Shown: one piece after another, positions 21,717-34,367 of the stretch
Layout: each line of letters starts with the position of its first letter
How positions within the stretch are numbered: the stretch's first letter is position 1
Origin: Pigoraptor chileana
Lineage: Eukaryota; Opisthokonta; Filasterea
Direction: 5' to 3'
Assembly (NCBI GenBank): GCA_943704495.1
Contig: CALSCR010001289.1
Span: forward strand, 1 to 49,644
Length of the DNA stretch: 49,644 nucleotides
Translations under genes and position numbers: made by a program
The notes under the pieces: generated by a model
What the model was told of the DNA's origin: nothing
The model's database searches: none
The model's input: the letters and a program-made list of their open reading frames with translations, nothing else

Positions 21717-22165
21717 GCACTCGCTCATTCCGACACTGTGTCGACTGCTGTTTTCTCGCTTCCGCTGCGCTGCCGCCGTATGCAACCTTGTGAATCGGTT
21801 TTGTCAGTCCAAAATTAATTTTGTACAGGGAATGCCAACTGTGCACAACATCAGAGAGCATCCTCATCCCCGACTATTTGCAATGACTCAGAAAACGTGT
21901 TGAAACGGCGTCATCAGAAGCAAAAGACGGCGTCATCAGAAGCAAAAGAAATCCCTTGTACAAACTCAGGAAGAGCCCATAGCGAATATGGCCAGACCTC
22001 CGTACACGCACACAAATGCGATGAACATGCACCAATGAAAAGGTGTTTATGTGTACGTCCACAGCAGATGAAAGGCAAGGCAGGACACCGTTCATTTGGC
22101 GTACAAAAATAATACAAGCAGAGAGGCATGACGTCATTCTGCCAGCGACAGGTGAAACGGCGCTT
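21717..22165. other. Convergent intergenic region
   Basis: This is the shared 3' space of the FPPS gene (plus) and the nucleotide-sugar transporter (minus). It holds a 22-base tandem duplication (separate entry) and no gene. No exact AATAAA is obvious for either gene. Confidence 0.6.
21905..21948. repeat. 22-base perfect tandem duplication
   Basis: ACGGCGTCATCAGAAGCAAAAG (22 bases) is present twice in direct succession. It lies in 3' flanking DNA and does not code. Confidence 0.9.
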
Positions 22166-23173
22166 TCATCGCTGCGCTGTTGTGGGGAGCACGCCAGCAG
22201 CTGCAGACGGCGGCGGGTTCGCTTTGCGTGATTGGATGCTCTCTACGTACGTCACGCGCGAGTACATCAGGCTGCCGAATATGCTGAGATTGAGACCCAT
22301 GAAATTGACCATTGAAAACACGTAGTCGCCGCCGAGGAACATGCCGACATATGTGGTGAGGATGTTCTTGAGGCATCCGACGACGGTCGTTGTGAGCGCC
22401 GAATTGACCTTGGTGCACAAAAAGGTGCTGAACTGCAGAACGCATCCCATGATGGCGGCAAACCCAAAGTTGATGAGGAAACCGGTCGACGACCACAGCG
22501 GGTACGCCATTGCAAGCCGCAGCTGATCGGGCTCAAACGCCACAATGTAGAGCAGGAGGAGCGGGATGGAAAAGAGGCTGTTGTAGTACATGAGGCCACT
22601 CGTCCCGAGATCCTTTGCGTCGAGCTTCTTTTTCATGACGACGCCGTTGAGCGCCGTGAAGACGTTGTTGACCGTTACATAGAAATAGCCGACAAGATCA
22701 AAGGTGAGGTCCTCGTACGCCGCGACAAATGCCCCTACAATCATGATGGTAACGGACACTTTGACGCCCACTGAAGACGATTTCTTGAGGAACCAGGCCT
22801 CGGCGACCATCGTCATGAAGATGCTGAAGCGACGAAGCGCGGAAAACATGGGCAGATTAATCTTTTTTGTTGCGCCGAGGCCGCTAATTGCGTTAGCGAA
22901 GAAGATGAGCGGAAGAGGAAAGACCTTCTGCACAACATTCGTGCTGACCCCCGGAAAATCAATGTACCGCAGACGCTTCAAAATTTCGAGCACGAGAACG
23001 GTTGCCACAAACTGACTAAGGGCGACCACTTGGAACGACGGGAAACCGTACGAGGTGAGCACAATCTTGTTCACGAACGTAATGAAGAGAGATGCAGACG
23101 CATACAACAGCGCCGCGAAACCTTGCATGGATCCCGTGGGATGCTCGAGGGAGTGGGGGTCCAGAAACGCCAT
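22166..23173 (-). CDS. SLC35D-like nucleotide-sugar transporter
   Basis: A single exon of 335 residues from the first in-frame ATG at 23173. The frame stays open upstream but only with a GTG. The drug/metabolite-transporter fold is clear: about ten hydrophobic helices. Motifs typical of the SLC35D/fringe-connection group are FITFVNKIVLTSYGFPSFQ, NLPMFSALRRFSI, VNNVFTALNGVVMKKKLD, GLMYYNSLFSIP, ALTTTVVGCLKNILTTYVG and FLGGDYVFSMVNFMGLN. The GDYVFS-x-x-N-x-x-GLN block is the conserved C-terminal signature of this group. It probably exchanges a UDP- or GDP-sugar for the nucleoside monophosphate across the Golgi or ER membrane. The sugar cannot be told from sequence. The C-terminus is Ser/Pro/Ala-rich without a clear retrieval signal. 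Having no introns is unusual beside its neighbours. Confidence 0.92.
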   Translation of the reverse strand: MAFLDPHSLEHPTGSMQGFAALLYASASLFITFVNKIVLTSYGFPSFQVVALSQFVATVLVLEILKRLRYIDFPGVSTNVVQKVFPLPLIFFANAISGLGATKKINLPMFSALRRFSIFMTMVAEAWFLKKSSSVGVKVSVTIMIVGAFVAAYEDLTFDLVGYFYVTVNNVFTALNGVVMKKKLDAKDLGTSGLMYYNSLFSIPLLLLYIVAFEPDQLRLAMAYPLWSSTGFLINFGFAAIMGCVLQFSTFLCTKVNSALTTTVVGCLKNILTTYVGMFLGGDYVFSMVNFMGLNLSIFGSLMYSRVTYVESIQSRKANPPPSAAAGVLPTTAQR

Positions 23174-23972
23174 CTTGCCCTTGATCGCGCCTACATGCGC
23201 TGACGAGGTGGGTGGCTGGTGGCCCTCGCCGGAGTATGCGGCGAGCGTGCCGTGCGACGGCGGGCGGGACAGCGGGCGCTGTGCCGGCAGTAGACTTGCC
23301 AGGTTGCAGATTTGCACTCAGCCGCTGCGTTCCGTGAGATCCTGCGAAATGGCAGTTGCGGATTCTTATTCGCTTATCCGCCTATCCACTGGGGGCGAAA
23401 CAAGAGCAGGGAAACGCGATGATGGGTTGTCAATGCTGACGCAATTGCCCTGGCGCATGCTATTAATGATGATGCAGCCTGTGGTGTTTGCAGAGGTGCA
23501 GCAAAGCAGGGGACATACGTGGATCGAATCTTCGTCTGCGATGGGAGTGTGTTGACTGCAATCTGTTGCGTGTTAGTCAAGGTACTGTAAGTCCCGGCCA
23601 AGACAAAGAGAGGAGTACTCGCAGGCCCCCGCTCATCCTTCCTGGAGTAAATCCGGGATTCTGAGGAGTTGGGGGATTGCGCGCGAAAACATTTTTGATT
23701 TTCAAAATTCAAATTTTACGGCTGATTTCGCCTGTCTAAGTTTAGTGGTGCATATGCGTGACGACCCGCAAGCCGGACGAGCAGCGCTGTCACAAACTGT
23801 CATGGCAGCCCAGTGCTCCATTAATCACAAGATGATTCAATATTAAGGCAAGTATACTTTAACGTGTGGGCGGTGCTTTTCGGTGGGCGTGTGCGGTATC
23901 GCATAAAAGTTATCTTGGCAATCTTCGCAACAGTTGCGTATTTGCTGGACTCGGTGCCGCAAACACCACAAA
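23174..23972. other. Divergent intergenic region
   Basis: About 800 bases contain the promoters of the SLC35D-like gene (minus) and the coiled-coil gene (plus). The part around 23690-23720 is AT-rich. No further gene was recognised. Confidence 0.55.
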
Positions 23973-26900
23973 ATGGTGTCGCACCCCATGGATTTCAGCG
24001 ACGATGGCGCGCTGGACGCCCTCCGCTCTGACGCCGAGCTTGCCGTCGACAAAGAAAACGCGAGTCAAGATGGTGGTGACCACAACGATGAGGTGAGATG
24101 CCCAGCAGAGGAACCCGCGTCGCGTAATAACTGCCGCAAAATGTATATTGATGTCACAAATGCATTTCCCCCTCCTGCTGCATCCAAATTACTTGTTCAT
24201 GCTTGAACGGGCTGTTTTCTTGCAATTTGTTTGCCCTCGACTCAATTCACCTGCTGATCTACGGGCAACCGCAGGCCTTCTCCGCAGTTGCAAATGCCAC
24301 GTTGAAGGCCCCACTCAAGGCGTCGCCAGCGGGCATCCCACGCCCAGTCCGCCGAGCGGGGGCCGCGAATGAGCAGCCAAATGCGGAAGCGCCGTCTTCA
24401 AAGTGGAAGAAGCCAACCACGCCAAAGAATCCCTCGCGCATGACGGCACACGCGCCCGCGAGGTCCCCGCTGACACCACGTGCGGGGGCCCAGGGACCGA
24501 CGCCCGGTGGGGCCGTGCCCCCGCGCAAGAATGCCCCCGTGCCGAAGGACTACGCCGCCGATATACGCAAGATGCGATCTGCAATGTCCCAGGAGGATGT
24601 GTCGCTGGGCGCTCACGTGAGCGGGCAGAAGAGCAGCCAAGCGGGCGCCGAGGACGACGCCTGCAAGGGCTGTGTTGGACTCCACGAACGCCTTCGCGCA
24701 ACAGAGGCCCGCTGCGCCCGTCAAGCTCTAATGATCCACAAAATGGAGGTCGATCTCACAAATGCAACGGCGGACATCGCTCAGTTTGAAGCCGAATACG
24801 AAAAGATTCGAACGGAGGGCGCAGACCTCTACAAATCGTACGAGGCGCGGTGTAAGTCGCTCCGATCGCTTGTGCAAGCGCAGCAGGTGGCGCAAGAGAC
24901 TATCGCAGAGAAGGTATTGTCACGCAGCCCGCACGCACGAATGGCATCCGCCCATGTGCTGAATGTGCGTTGAATTGGCCATTTACGCACCCTCCGCAGT
25001 GGTCCTTTCGCGTGGCTCATTGTCTCATAATTGTCACCCTCTCCCTCCCCCTCTGCATGGTAGGATCGCTCAATCGCGTCGCTCACCGCAGAGTGTAAGA
25101 GGCACCAAGAGAGTGCGCAAATGTGGAAAGAAAAGTGCCGCACGCAAGCGTCAGACTTCCGAGGCAACTTTGCGAGCTTCAAGACGCTCTCTGACGAGCA
25201 CGGCTTGCTAAAAAAGGCGCACGACGAGCTCAGGGAGGCGCTTGAGAAGGCCGAGTGTCAGGCGGAGGAAGAGGTAAGTTACCACGTTTATCAAAGATTG
25301 TCGTTTGTTCACATCACTTACCTGCGTGCTGTTGTGTGTATGTGTGTATATGCATGTGTGTCGTGGGGTCTCCGGCCGTTGCACGTCGATGTGGGCTGAT
25401 GGTGGCTTCCCTGGAAGTGGGGCATTAATTGCCTTCTGTGGGAGACCACGCTGCGACCATTAATGAATTCATCTATAGTTGTTTTTGCCATGTCCAAAAA
25501 CGTCCTCAATCAATCCCCCCTCACGGAGTGAGTCGTGTCGTTATATTCATTCTAATTTGCATGCTTTCTACGAATTGCCATTCGCAGCGGTTGAGCCGCA
25601 TTGCACTCGAAAGCGAGTCGGCCGATTGGGAAAGCGAGCGCACCATCTTTGAAAATACCATTCGGGTAAGCGGTCTGTGCATTGCTTTGAATTCTCCTCC
25701 CAGCACTCCTCCCTTCAGTTTCGGGCGTTTACTAGAGACTCGTCCTTCTTTTGCTTGGATTTCAAACAACGATCTGTGCAAACTGCCCCTCTCCCTTGCT
25801 TGCGCTTAACGTGATGTTCGTGAGCAGGCAGTTAACGCTCACACCTTCACCCTTCTGGCTCCTTGCAGTCACTGTCGGCGGAACTCGAGGCGCTCCGCGC
25901 AGCCGCACCAGAGTCGACTCCGGTCATTAGCTCAGTTCCAGACCACGCAATTGTCGAGATTGACGAGAGCCCCGAGGAGGACGCCGACGAAGCCACAGTG
26001 CCGGCACATAGCGAGACAAACTACAGGGGCGTCGCCCAGTCGCTCGTGCAGACCATGATTCTGTCGGCGCTCGCGCGGTACCCACCCGCAACGCCCACGC
26101 ATGCTGAGACCAAATCACGTTCCACACCTACCTCACCGTCCCCATCGCTCCTCCGGTCTGCGCGATCGCCCGCACTGACATCGCCCCGGCGCACCGCGTG
26201 GCCCCATCCCGACCACGCGTCCGACGCCGACGCCGCCGCTGACGTCGCAATGGCCTTCTCGGACTCGCCACTCGCCGTCATTTCACGCGGCCGCGATGCG
26301 CACGATGCGCCCTCAGCCATCACTCGCACCGTCACGTTTGCGCACTCGTCGCCGTCCGCCTCGTCCCCTTCTCCCGCCGCGCGCAAAGTGGCACAGCTCG
26401 AGATGGAGCTGCGGGAGGCTGAGGGATGCTATGCTCAGGCAATGATTGGGTGGGCTCGCGCAAAGGTCGAAATCGAATGCCTCCGCAAGCGTCTCGGCAA
26501 TTCGGATAATCTTGAAGACGGCGAGGACGAAGGCAGCTGCAGGAATGACGAGCTCGCTGAAATGGAGTCGTGCGATGCTTCGCTCAATCTGTCTTCCATC
26601 AGCGAAGCAGATGAGGCGTCCTTTGAGGAGGTGCACTCGCCGGCCTCGGCTGATGTTCTGTTTCCCGACGCCGCATCCCATGCAGACTCACACTCGCCTT
26701 CGATTGGCAATGGCCGCGTATCGTTTGGTGACAGCGGCAGTCCCTTTGTCGTTGAGTATGCACACACCAACGACGGCCCACTTCCCCGCCCCGGATGTGC
26801 GGACTCAACATCGCCAGTTTCGTTGGCCAGCACTGGCTCACGTGACGATGGGTGTGACACGCGTGCCCAGCTTCGCGCCGAGTGCGAGGCATTGTCTTCT

Positions 26901-29114
26901 GAGCTTGCGGACGCGCGGATTGCGCTGGAGACCGCGCGTGTGGAAGGCGCGCGCGACATTGCCGATCTCGAGGATAGGCTGCGCCTGTGCGAGTGCGATT
27001 GCCTGGCAAAGTCCCACGAGGTCGCGTCTCTCAAGGCCATGGTGGGTTGCATCTTGTTTGGGGTGTGCGTGTGCTGATGTCCCCTGTGCTGCTGACTTTT
27101 GTGCACTTTGCGCTCATTTAAACCCTTCATTCTGCGGGCATGAACTCCCTTCTTTGCCCGCGGAAGAAAAATTATAACTGATGCATTGTGTGCCTGCGTT
27201 GTGTGCCGTTTCCTTCGCGTGATGCTCTCCATGCGTCCAGATGTCCGCACAAGAAAACGAAATTGCGACACATACATCGGATGTTGCAGTCCTGGAAGAG
27301 GCACGTGATTCACTGGAGAAGCAGAACGACGCCCTCCGCGACGCCGAGGCCGAGTATGTTGGCCGCATATCCCACTTGAAGATGGAGTGGGACGAGCGCG
27401 GCAGAGTGGTCGTGTCGCTGCAGGCCGAGTGCGAATCGCTTGCACAGGCGATCAAGGCCGGGGGATTCCGCGCAGACAAGCTGGAGTCTGAGCTCATGGC
27501 GCAGGCGTATGTGCGCGCAGAGCTTGAAGGGAAGGTGTCTGTGCTTGAGGCCGAGCTGTCTGCGCGCACGGCAGAGCTGGAGCGTACGACGGGTGCGATG
27601 GAGAGCGCGCTGGCTGCGATGGGTGACACGGACGCCGCGCTGCGGGCAGAACTGGCGGTGGCATCGCAGGCCCTTGCCGGTGCGGAGGGGCGTGCGGCTG
27701 GGCTGGACGAAAAGGTCACCTGGATGCGCGAATCACAGTCGGCATTGGAGGAAACGGCTCGGAAGCTGGAGAGCGAAAAGTTTGAGCTCGAATCGCTTGT
27801 TGGGAAGTTGCAGTCTGCGGAGAGCACGCTCATTGCCGAGTGTACACGGCTGTCCCACGAGGCAGACGAGGCGCGGCGGCAGCGGGACGAACTCGGCGAC
27901 TTTGTTGAGGAAGAGCGCCAAGTGCGCGCGGAAATTGAGGCCGATCTCGAGCGATCGCTCGCTGATGCGCATGCCCAATGCGACGCGGCGGCGGCTGAGA
28001 AGGCGTCGCTTGCCGCCGCACTCGCAAAGCAGGCGGACGACTATGCTGCAAACGTGGACGCCGTGCGCTGCGAGATGTCCATTAAGCTGGCTGACGCCGA
28101 GCAGAAACTTGAAGACGCGCTCTCCAAGGCGTGCGGCGCTGACTGCGCTCGGAACCGTCGACAGGTGGCCGACGCTGCCTCTCGCATTGAAGCTGCCGAA
28201 GCGCGGGTGCGGCTTGTAGAGGAGGGCATCGTGCGTGGCCTCCGACGGGACCTTGATGCTCGCGATGCGGAGGTGGCCGAGCTGCGGACGGCGTCTGCGT
28301 CGACCGAGGCGTCGCTTGAGCGTGCGCTTGGATGTCTGGACGATCTTGAGCGCCGCTATGAGGCCCGGGAGCGCGATGTTGTGCAGCCAATGAGCGGGGA
28401 ACTCCGCGAAATGCGTGCAAGGCTTCGGGGCAGCGAGAAGGACCGCCAGGCGCTTGCGGACAAGCTCGACGCGATGATTGGAATGACGGACGGCGCACGT
28501 CGCGAATCGTACGCCCGTTTTGTGGTTGAAAAGACGGTGCTCGAGGGAGAGGTGAGTTAATTTGACTTTTGCTGGTGGCGGATGACACATGCATCCGTCT
28601 GAGGTTGCATCGCCTGGAATGGAGGGCGGGACAATGTAGTGGCCTTTGTTGGAGAGTTCATTGACCGATTTAAAATCATCCGTTGCAGATTGCGGAACTC
28701 AAGGCTCGCCTCGCCACGCTGCTTCCCCTTGAGGGCGAAGTGGCGCAGATGCGCAAGTACATCCGAGACCTCACGGAGCGCGCCGATAAGAAGGTGCGTG
28801 GTCCGCAGCTGTGCATGATGGTGCGACAGACGCGTCTGATGAGGGCTGTGATGACGTTGTGCTGCAGAGTGACCTTTATCCCAGCAGCGCCTGACCCGCA
28901 GCCCACGTACGCACGCACACACACACTGCCACACCACATGCAGATTGCCATTCTCCAGGACAACCTCCGCAAGGCCGAGGATGAGGTCGAGTCGCTCGAC
29001 ACGCTGCTTGACGCGGTGCGGTCGGCATTCGAGGCCAATCGGACCTCAATCGCCCGCCTCCCTGCGCTGGCGGCCGTGTACGTGCAAATCGGCGAGTGTG
29101 GGGGCGAGGAATAG
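23973..29114 (+). CDS. 1268-residue coiled-coil protein with KEN box
   Basis: The family is not recognised. Eight exons, all joined in phase 0: 23973-24092, 24275-24913, 25064-25273, 25588-25665, 25869-27041, 27241-28551, 28689-28793 and 28944-29114. The N-terminus carries VDKENAS, a KEN-type APC/C degron. A basic Pro/Ser/Thr stretch with several SP/TP sites follows (KKPTTPKNPS, RSPLTPRAG), as in Cdk-regulated or microtubule-binding proteins. Coiled-coil segments then alternate with a disordered acidic, Ser-rich middle. The fifth exon has many more SP sites (TSPSPSLL, RSARSPALTSPRR). From exon 6 to the end it is almost continuous coiled coil. A centrosomal, spindle or kinetochore scaffold is a reasonable guess but is inference. 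No motor, kinase or membrane segment is seen. Confidence 0.8.
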
Positions 29115-29525
29115 ATGGGGGGTTACTCGGGGCTGTGAGTCCAAGTGAGTCCCCATCCATCCTCTGTCGACTGAAGCAATTATACGTCGAGCGCCACTGG
29201 TTCGTGTGTGTGTGTTGCATTCGCTCTTTCTTGAGGTCAGAGACTTCCGTCAATGGTTGCTCAAGGACCACCAGACTTGTTACATTTATTTCGCCCATGT
29301 CTTCCACATCCTATCGTTTCGGATGTGTTTCTTCTTTGCTGCTTTGCGTGCGTTCCGCGGCGCGTGATCATGGCGTGCGTTGCAAATTCGATTGCCGTCG
29401 GTGTGATGGATGTAAATCACTATTCGACCGCACGTTAGCACTTGGGCATTGTTGGTGAGTTGGTGCAGACATTAGTGAGAGAAAAGTGCAAACTTTTTAT
29501 GGCTGCTTCGATACCGATACTACTG
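29115..29525. other. Convergent intergenic region
   Basis: This is the 3' space between the plus-strand coiled-coil gene and the minus-strand ABC-class ATPase gene. No gene and no clear AATAAA were seen. Confidence 0.6.
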
Positions 29526-32500
29526 TCACTGAGCTGCCGCCTGGCGCATGTGAGCTGTCCTCTGTGCGCGAATGCATAGAGCATGAGAAACAGGGAATGC
29601 AGAAGTGAGGACAGTGACGACGCATGCCAGGAGCAGACAATCCATCAAACAGTGTCATGCGCGAGACCCGAACATGGCGACAGTCGTGTGCACAGAGGGC
29701 AGTGTGTGTGTGGTGTGGAAGAGTAGTGTGGTACCCACAAACCTGACAGAATCCCAGGTGCATTCAGTAACTCGCACTCGGAGTTTACCATGAAATGGAT
29801 AGGATTGGTACTCACCAGACGATTCAATGCAGCGGCCACGTCGATCGCACGTGGGCGCGAGTATTGTCCAGACGGGTAACGCGAAAGAATGTCGAGCGAC
29901 GACCCGTCGATTGCGGCATCAAGCAGTGCGAGAATATCCGCGACAGTCCGACGCCCATCCGCAACGCGGTCCCGGATGTAGAGCAATGCATCGCCAATTG
30001 CTGATAGCGCATTGTAATCAGTGTGCATTCGTTAATAGTAAAGAGTAATTTTCCCGCAAACTTTGAGAAATGTTCGGCAAAACGAACAATGATGCGAAAC
30101 GGTGCACACAGCACCAAACACCAAGCCGATGAGCAGCAATACGCACCTCTTGTCTGCGCCCGCTCGACAATCTGCTCCACGAGAGCCAAATCAATGTCGG
30201 TCGACCCGTACGAGATCGTATGTCTGTCTTTGGCTGTCACTTTGCTCCGATCGCCCGGCGGCTGGAGGCTGTCTGCGACAGGAATGCGCCGCGTGATGCC
30301 AGGGAAGGCCTCCTCTGCGCGCATGCATGCCCATGCGCGCAACAACGGACAAACACAACGATTCAATACCTTGGCCACTCCGGATGGGCGAACCCTAATG
30401 GAGTGCTCTTCTGCCAACAGATTGGCGTAACAGAACGAGTAACGCAGTCACAGACAAAACAGAGAGAGGAATCCAGTAACAAGACAGAACAGAGGAATGC
30501 AGTAACAAGACAGAGCAGAGGAATGCAGTAACAAGACAAAACAGAGGAATGCAAATAACAAAACAGAGAAAGTGCACTCCCGCCTCACCCGCCTCACCCA
30601 GTCCTGATGGCATGGACGCTGCAATTCGTCGCGCCGCTTCAGTGACGTCCCTGTGACACAAGACGCAGACAGGTGGCAGCATTAGCGATTGTGACAGCTA
30701 GCACTCGGACTCGCTTTCAACCAACCATTCGACCCCAAAACATGGTACAGGTTGTGCTAATCACACGGAGGCGTGCACTGCTCACACACGCACACAAGCA
30801 CGCTGCATGTATATGCACGCGCATACAGACACACAAACGAACGCTTTCACACCTTGGGCGATATTCGTCGAATTGCAGGACCGTGTCAGCCACGTCAAAA
30901 TAGTCCCCCGACCCTCCAACAACAATGATTGTCGACACTCCGTGGTCGGCATACAGCGATCGCACCTATGCGTTTGGTCCCGTGACACAAACATGAAATG
31001 AGGCAAAGATAACAGCACGCACAGCAGGGCGCAAGAGGGAGTGGAAAGGAATTTCAATCAGCAAAACAGGGCAAACACACAGATACAGACAGAACCAAGA
31101 AGGAAGCAAAGTGGCGCATCACGTGACGCTCATTGCATGTCCACCTTGTGCAGGAATGGGGTGATGGGCTCCTTCTCGCGCGAGACCAGCAGCTGCATGC
31201 GGCGGTCGCGTATCATGAAGTTGGTCGCCGTTGTGTCCTCGTCGATGAGCAGCAGCCGCGCACCCGCCTTCAAACAGTGCGCGAATAAGTGCATCAACGT
31301 GTTGGCACGAGGTCGCATGTGGTGACAACAATGGCCTCAAAGAGCGCCAGTATGAGGTTCGGCAACGCACTCAATCCACTCCTTCGCTTTTATAGGCAAT
31401 GCTCAGTTCCCTTTACTCATCTTCATAAAAAAACCTCGAAACAGCATGCTTCAGTTGGACCATCGAAGACAATAGTATCAATGCAAAGTGCGTCACGTGA
31501 CGTACCTCGATGGCCTCGACGGTGTTCGCCGCTTGAGACGTGCTACCGCTTGCGCACGTTGAAGAGAAGGCGCGCGTGTCACGACCGCGGGGAAGGTTGT
31601 TGATGAACGCCGACACATCCACAGCTGCGATCGAACCACACAGACGCGCAAAAGGGTATCCGTCATTTCGTGCAATAGGCTCGGTGACCTCATCAACAGT
31701 CAGTGCACCCAAGATCGCCGCTCAAATGCAGAGATTTAAACAAAAGCAAAAGCAAAAAACACACGCAAAGACATACATAAGACGCAACATACGACGGCAG
31801 TTCATGGCGTCGCCGTATGCAATATCGAAGTCTACTGATAAGCGCACGGCACTTCAACAGCACCAAAACACCCGACCCACAGTGTACTCCCCGCCCGTCT
31901 TCAGCTCTTATTTTCGTTGCCGTTGGATCAGCACACACAAACTCGCGTCCATCGCCCGCAACATGGTCGTAGCATCCCACTTCAAGCGCGCGCAGCAAGG
32001 TGCTCTTGCCCTGCGCGTTCACAAGAGACAACGTCATTTGATTAAGTTAAGTTGACATTGAGAGGGTCATTCATACAACCGCTCGTGTGTGCATATCATA
32101 CGCAATAAGCATATCGCTTTTTGTTCGCAATGCAGATAATCGACGACGACATGCAGTGACAACGCATGTGACACGCACTGACGACGCGTGGCATGCACTG
32201 ACAACGCACGTGGAATCCTCCGCCGACAATTAGCGTTATTCCCCGCGGAATGCCCATGCCCGACACGACGACGCCGCTTGGGAGCGTAAATGTGGTGCGG
32301 AGAGATGCAGGCGATTCGAATGCTACCGCTCCTGCGCCGTCGAGCGGAATATCACTGTCTCCACTTGCACGGGGAAGCACGGCGCCGTCCCGCACAAAAG
32401 CGACGAGGCCTGCAGGGTGCAGTAAGTGTGTTTGCCCAATCGAGTAATTTGGAGAGTATGTTGTCTGTGATTAGCCGGCAATTGAAGGACGCACAATAGC

Positions 32501-34367
32501 ACACCAATTACAAGCAGTAACAGACAGTGGCAGGCAGCAACAACCCATCACTCGTCTGGACTGACCCGCACATAATCGCACACACACACAAACAAACGCA
32601 AGCCTCATCTGCGCACCCCTGCCAGCAAGCTGCTTCCTTAGGGCGGCCTGGTCCTCAACGGATGCAATGTGCGCCAAAAGCAGCCGACGATCGATTCTGT
32701 CGTGGAACAGGGCATTGCGCACGACGGACGGAAGGAGCTCGCCGATCACGTGCCACGCGCGGCGTCCCTCCACCGTGCGCCCTATTGTTGGCGACGGGAA
32801 TTGGGGGAATGCAATAAGTCGATTGTGATTGCAAGGGCGTGTGCTCCTTGCACATTGGCTGCATACTGTTTGGTGTGGCATGTAGCAGCTCATCTAATTG
32901 CCCATGTAACTGCTCTGCTGCGGTTCTGCAATGATAGCAACATATACACACACATATGCACATGTATTACACACGCATACTACACACACACACACACACA
33001 GGCGCACACCGGCGCACGCACACACACCTGACGCTGGGAGTGCGACAGTGAACCGCGCCTCAACATAGCCATCCCCCGTCCCCGCCGTCTCGCATGCATA
33101 GTTTCCTGAGCCAGGCTGCTGCGGGCGCGGCACATACGGCGGGGCATCCAAATTTGCTGATTCGCACGAAACAACCACCGAGGTGCGCTCGATTACATGC
33201 TGCCCCGGATTTTCGATCTGGATGTCGCCGCCCTTGGGACCACCCCACGAGGATCGCCCGGCATTCGCAGGAACGTTCATATCGCCAGAGGACACAAGCA
33301 TCGCAAAGCGGCGCGTCAAAAAGTCGCACAGGGCGATGTTCCTGCGGGGGGTGCACAGTCGGTTGTTCGTTGGTAAATGAGTATCAAGCAGAGCACAGCA
33401 TTGCACCAAGTAGACCATACAGGACACGCACGTAAACGCACGCACGCATGCAAACACGTCCACATCTATGTGAGCGTCACTTTCATGAGATCCCTCACAT
33501 CGACCGTCCAAGCCCACCGTATTTTGGGCGCACAAACGTCCGGTGTGAAACCAGCAGCCTGGAAGGACACGCGCACACGACATCTCGTTGGGGGTGCGTA
33601 CGGATCTCCCTGAACGTGGTCGACAGTAAGCACAAATCCGCTGTTCGTGTCTCCAAAGGCCCACTCGCCCTCAATGCGGCGGTAAGAACCGTAACCATCG
33701 CCGTCTATTTCACGCAGGCAAGTGCCAAGATCGGCAGACGTGCGCAGGGATGTACTCACGGCACGCGCGAGTGCTCTGTAAGGCGCGTGGCCCACGTCAT
33801 TCCGCTGCTGAGTGAAGCCGCCCGCTGAGCGCCAGCACACAATTTGGTGGAAATGAATAAGAGATCTTGACTACAATTGCAACGGGTCTGTGGAAACTAA
33901 AAGCACTATTTTCACTCAAACGCATACGCACACGCAAGCACATAGGCATATACAACACACAGACACACACACACACACATATATGCACACTCGAAACACC
34001 AGCGGCACTTACGAGATTGAGCGTTAGTGTGTGCGTATGAGTATCCGCTGCTGTTTCCCTGGCGATCCACAGGGTGCGCATCCCCCTCTCCGTCACGTGC
34101 CTCGCGCATACGGCGGGAATTGCCCCCTCCATACTTAGCCTTGTAGTATGCGCCGCGTCCACCGCCACGCCCTGCCACGTGACGGCAACACAGAGACACA
34201 CACATGAGTGCGATGTGACTATTATCATGCGGAGGTGAGAGGGATGCAACCAAAAAGCCTTGCGAGGTGCATAGCAGACGCATCACGCCAAGGCAGTGAC
34301 CACAGTTCTCGGCCGCCTGAAAGGCAAGCAAGCCTCGCACGTGACACCACGTCCACCCACCACTCAT
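29526..34367 (-). CDS. COG3044 'ATPase of the ABC class'
   Basis: Fifteen exons: 34367-34361, 34171-34013, 33824-33518, 33341-33028, 32781-32617, 32409-32210, 32010-31881, 31624-31506, 31267-31145, 30965-30853, 30650-30598, 30410-30370, 30312-30147, 30000-29816 and 29561-29526. Phases agree, for about 705 residues. The N-terminus is Arg/Gly-rich (MSGRGGGRGAYYKAKYGGG), then LREIDGDGYGSYRRIEG and VDHVQGDPYAPPTRCRV. The P-loop GGGFHGKSTLL (about 381-391) is split by an intron. ASGSTSQAA is the signature-like loop. LLLIDEDTTATNFMIRDRR is Walker B. VVGGSGDYFDVADTVL carries the switch region, and RAIGDALLYIRDR completes the family pattern. It is a soluble P-loop ATPase of unproven function. Junctions at 31881/31624 and 30370/30312 are the least certain. 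The first coding exon is 7 bases, and an upstream in-frame start may exist (34780). Confidence 0.92.
30466..30569. repeat. 26-base intronic minisatellite
   Basis: Four head-to-tail copies of a 26-base unit starting GAGGAATGCAGTAACAAG lie at 30466, 30492, 30518 and 30544. A decayed fifth copy precedes them. They sit inside the intron 30411-30597 of the ABC-class ATPase gene. Confidence 0.9.
32968..33010. repeat. CA microsatellite
   Basis: A CA-rich tract in the intron between exons 4 and 5 of the ABC-class ATPase gene. It starts soon after the GTGTGT donor, which itself merges into the repeat. Confidence 0.8.

Noticed and set aside
26435-27445. 336-codon minus-strand frame opposite the coiled-coil gene
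   Set aside because: It is a shadow of exons 5 and 6. The plus strand has clean phase-0 splicing and heptad content. Other long antisense frames (14546-15265 plus, 15720-16511 minus, 27733-28590 minus, 35806-36315 plus) were rejected likewise.
30436-30569. Regularly repeated units resembling a CRISPR array
   Set aside because: The repeats are head to tail with no spacers, in an intron of a eukaryotic gene.
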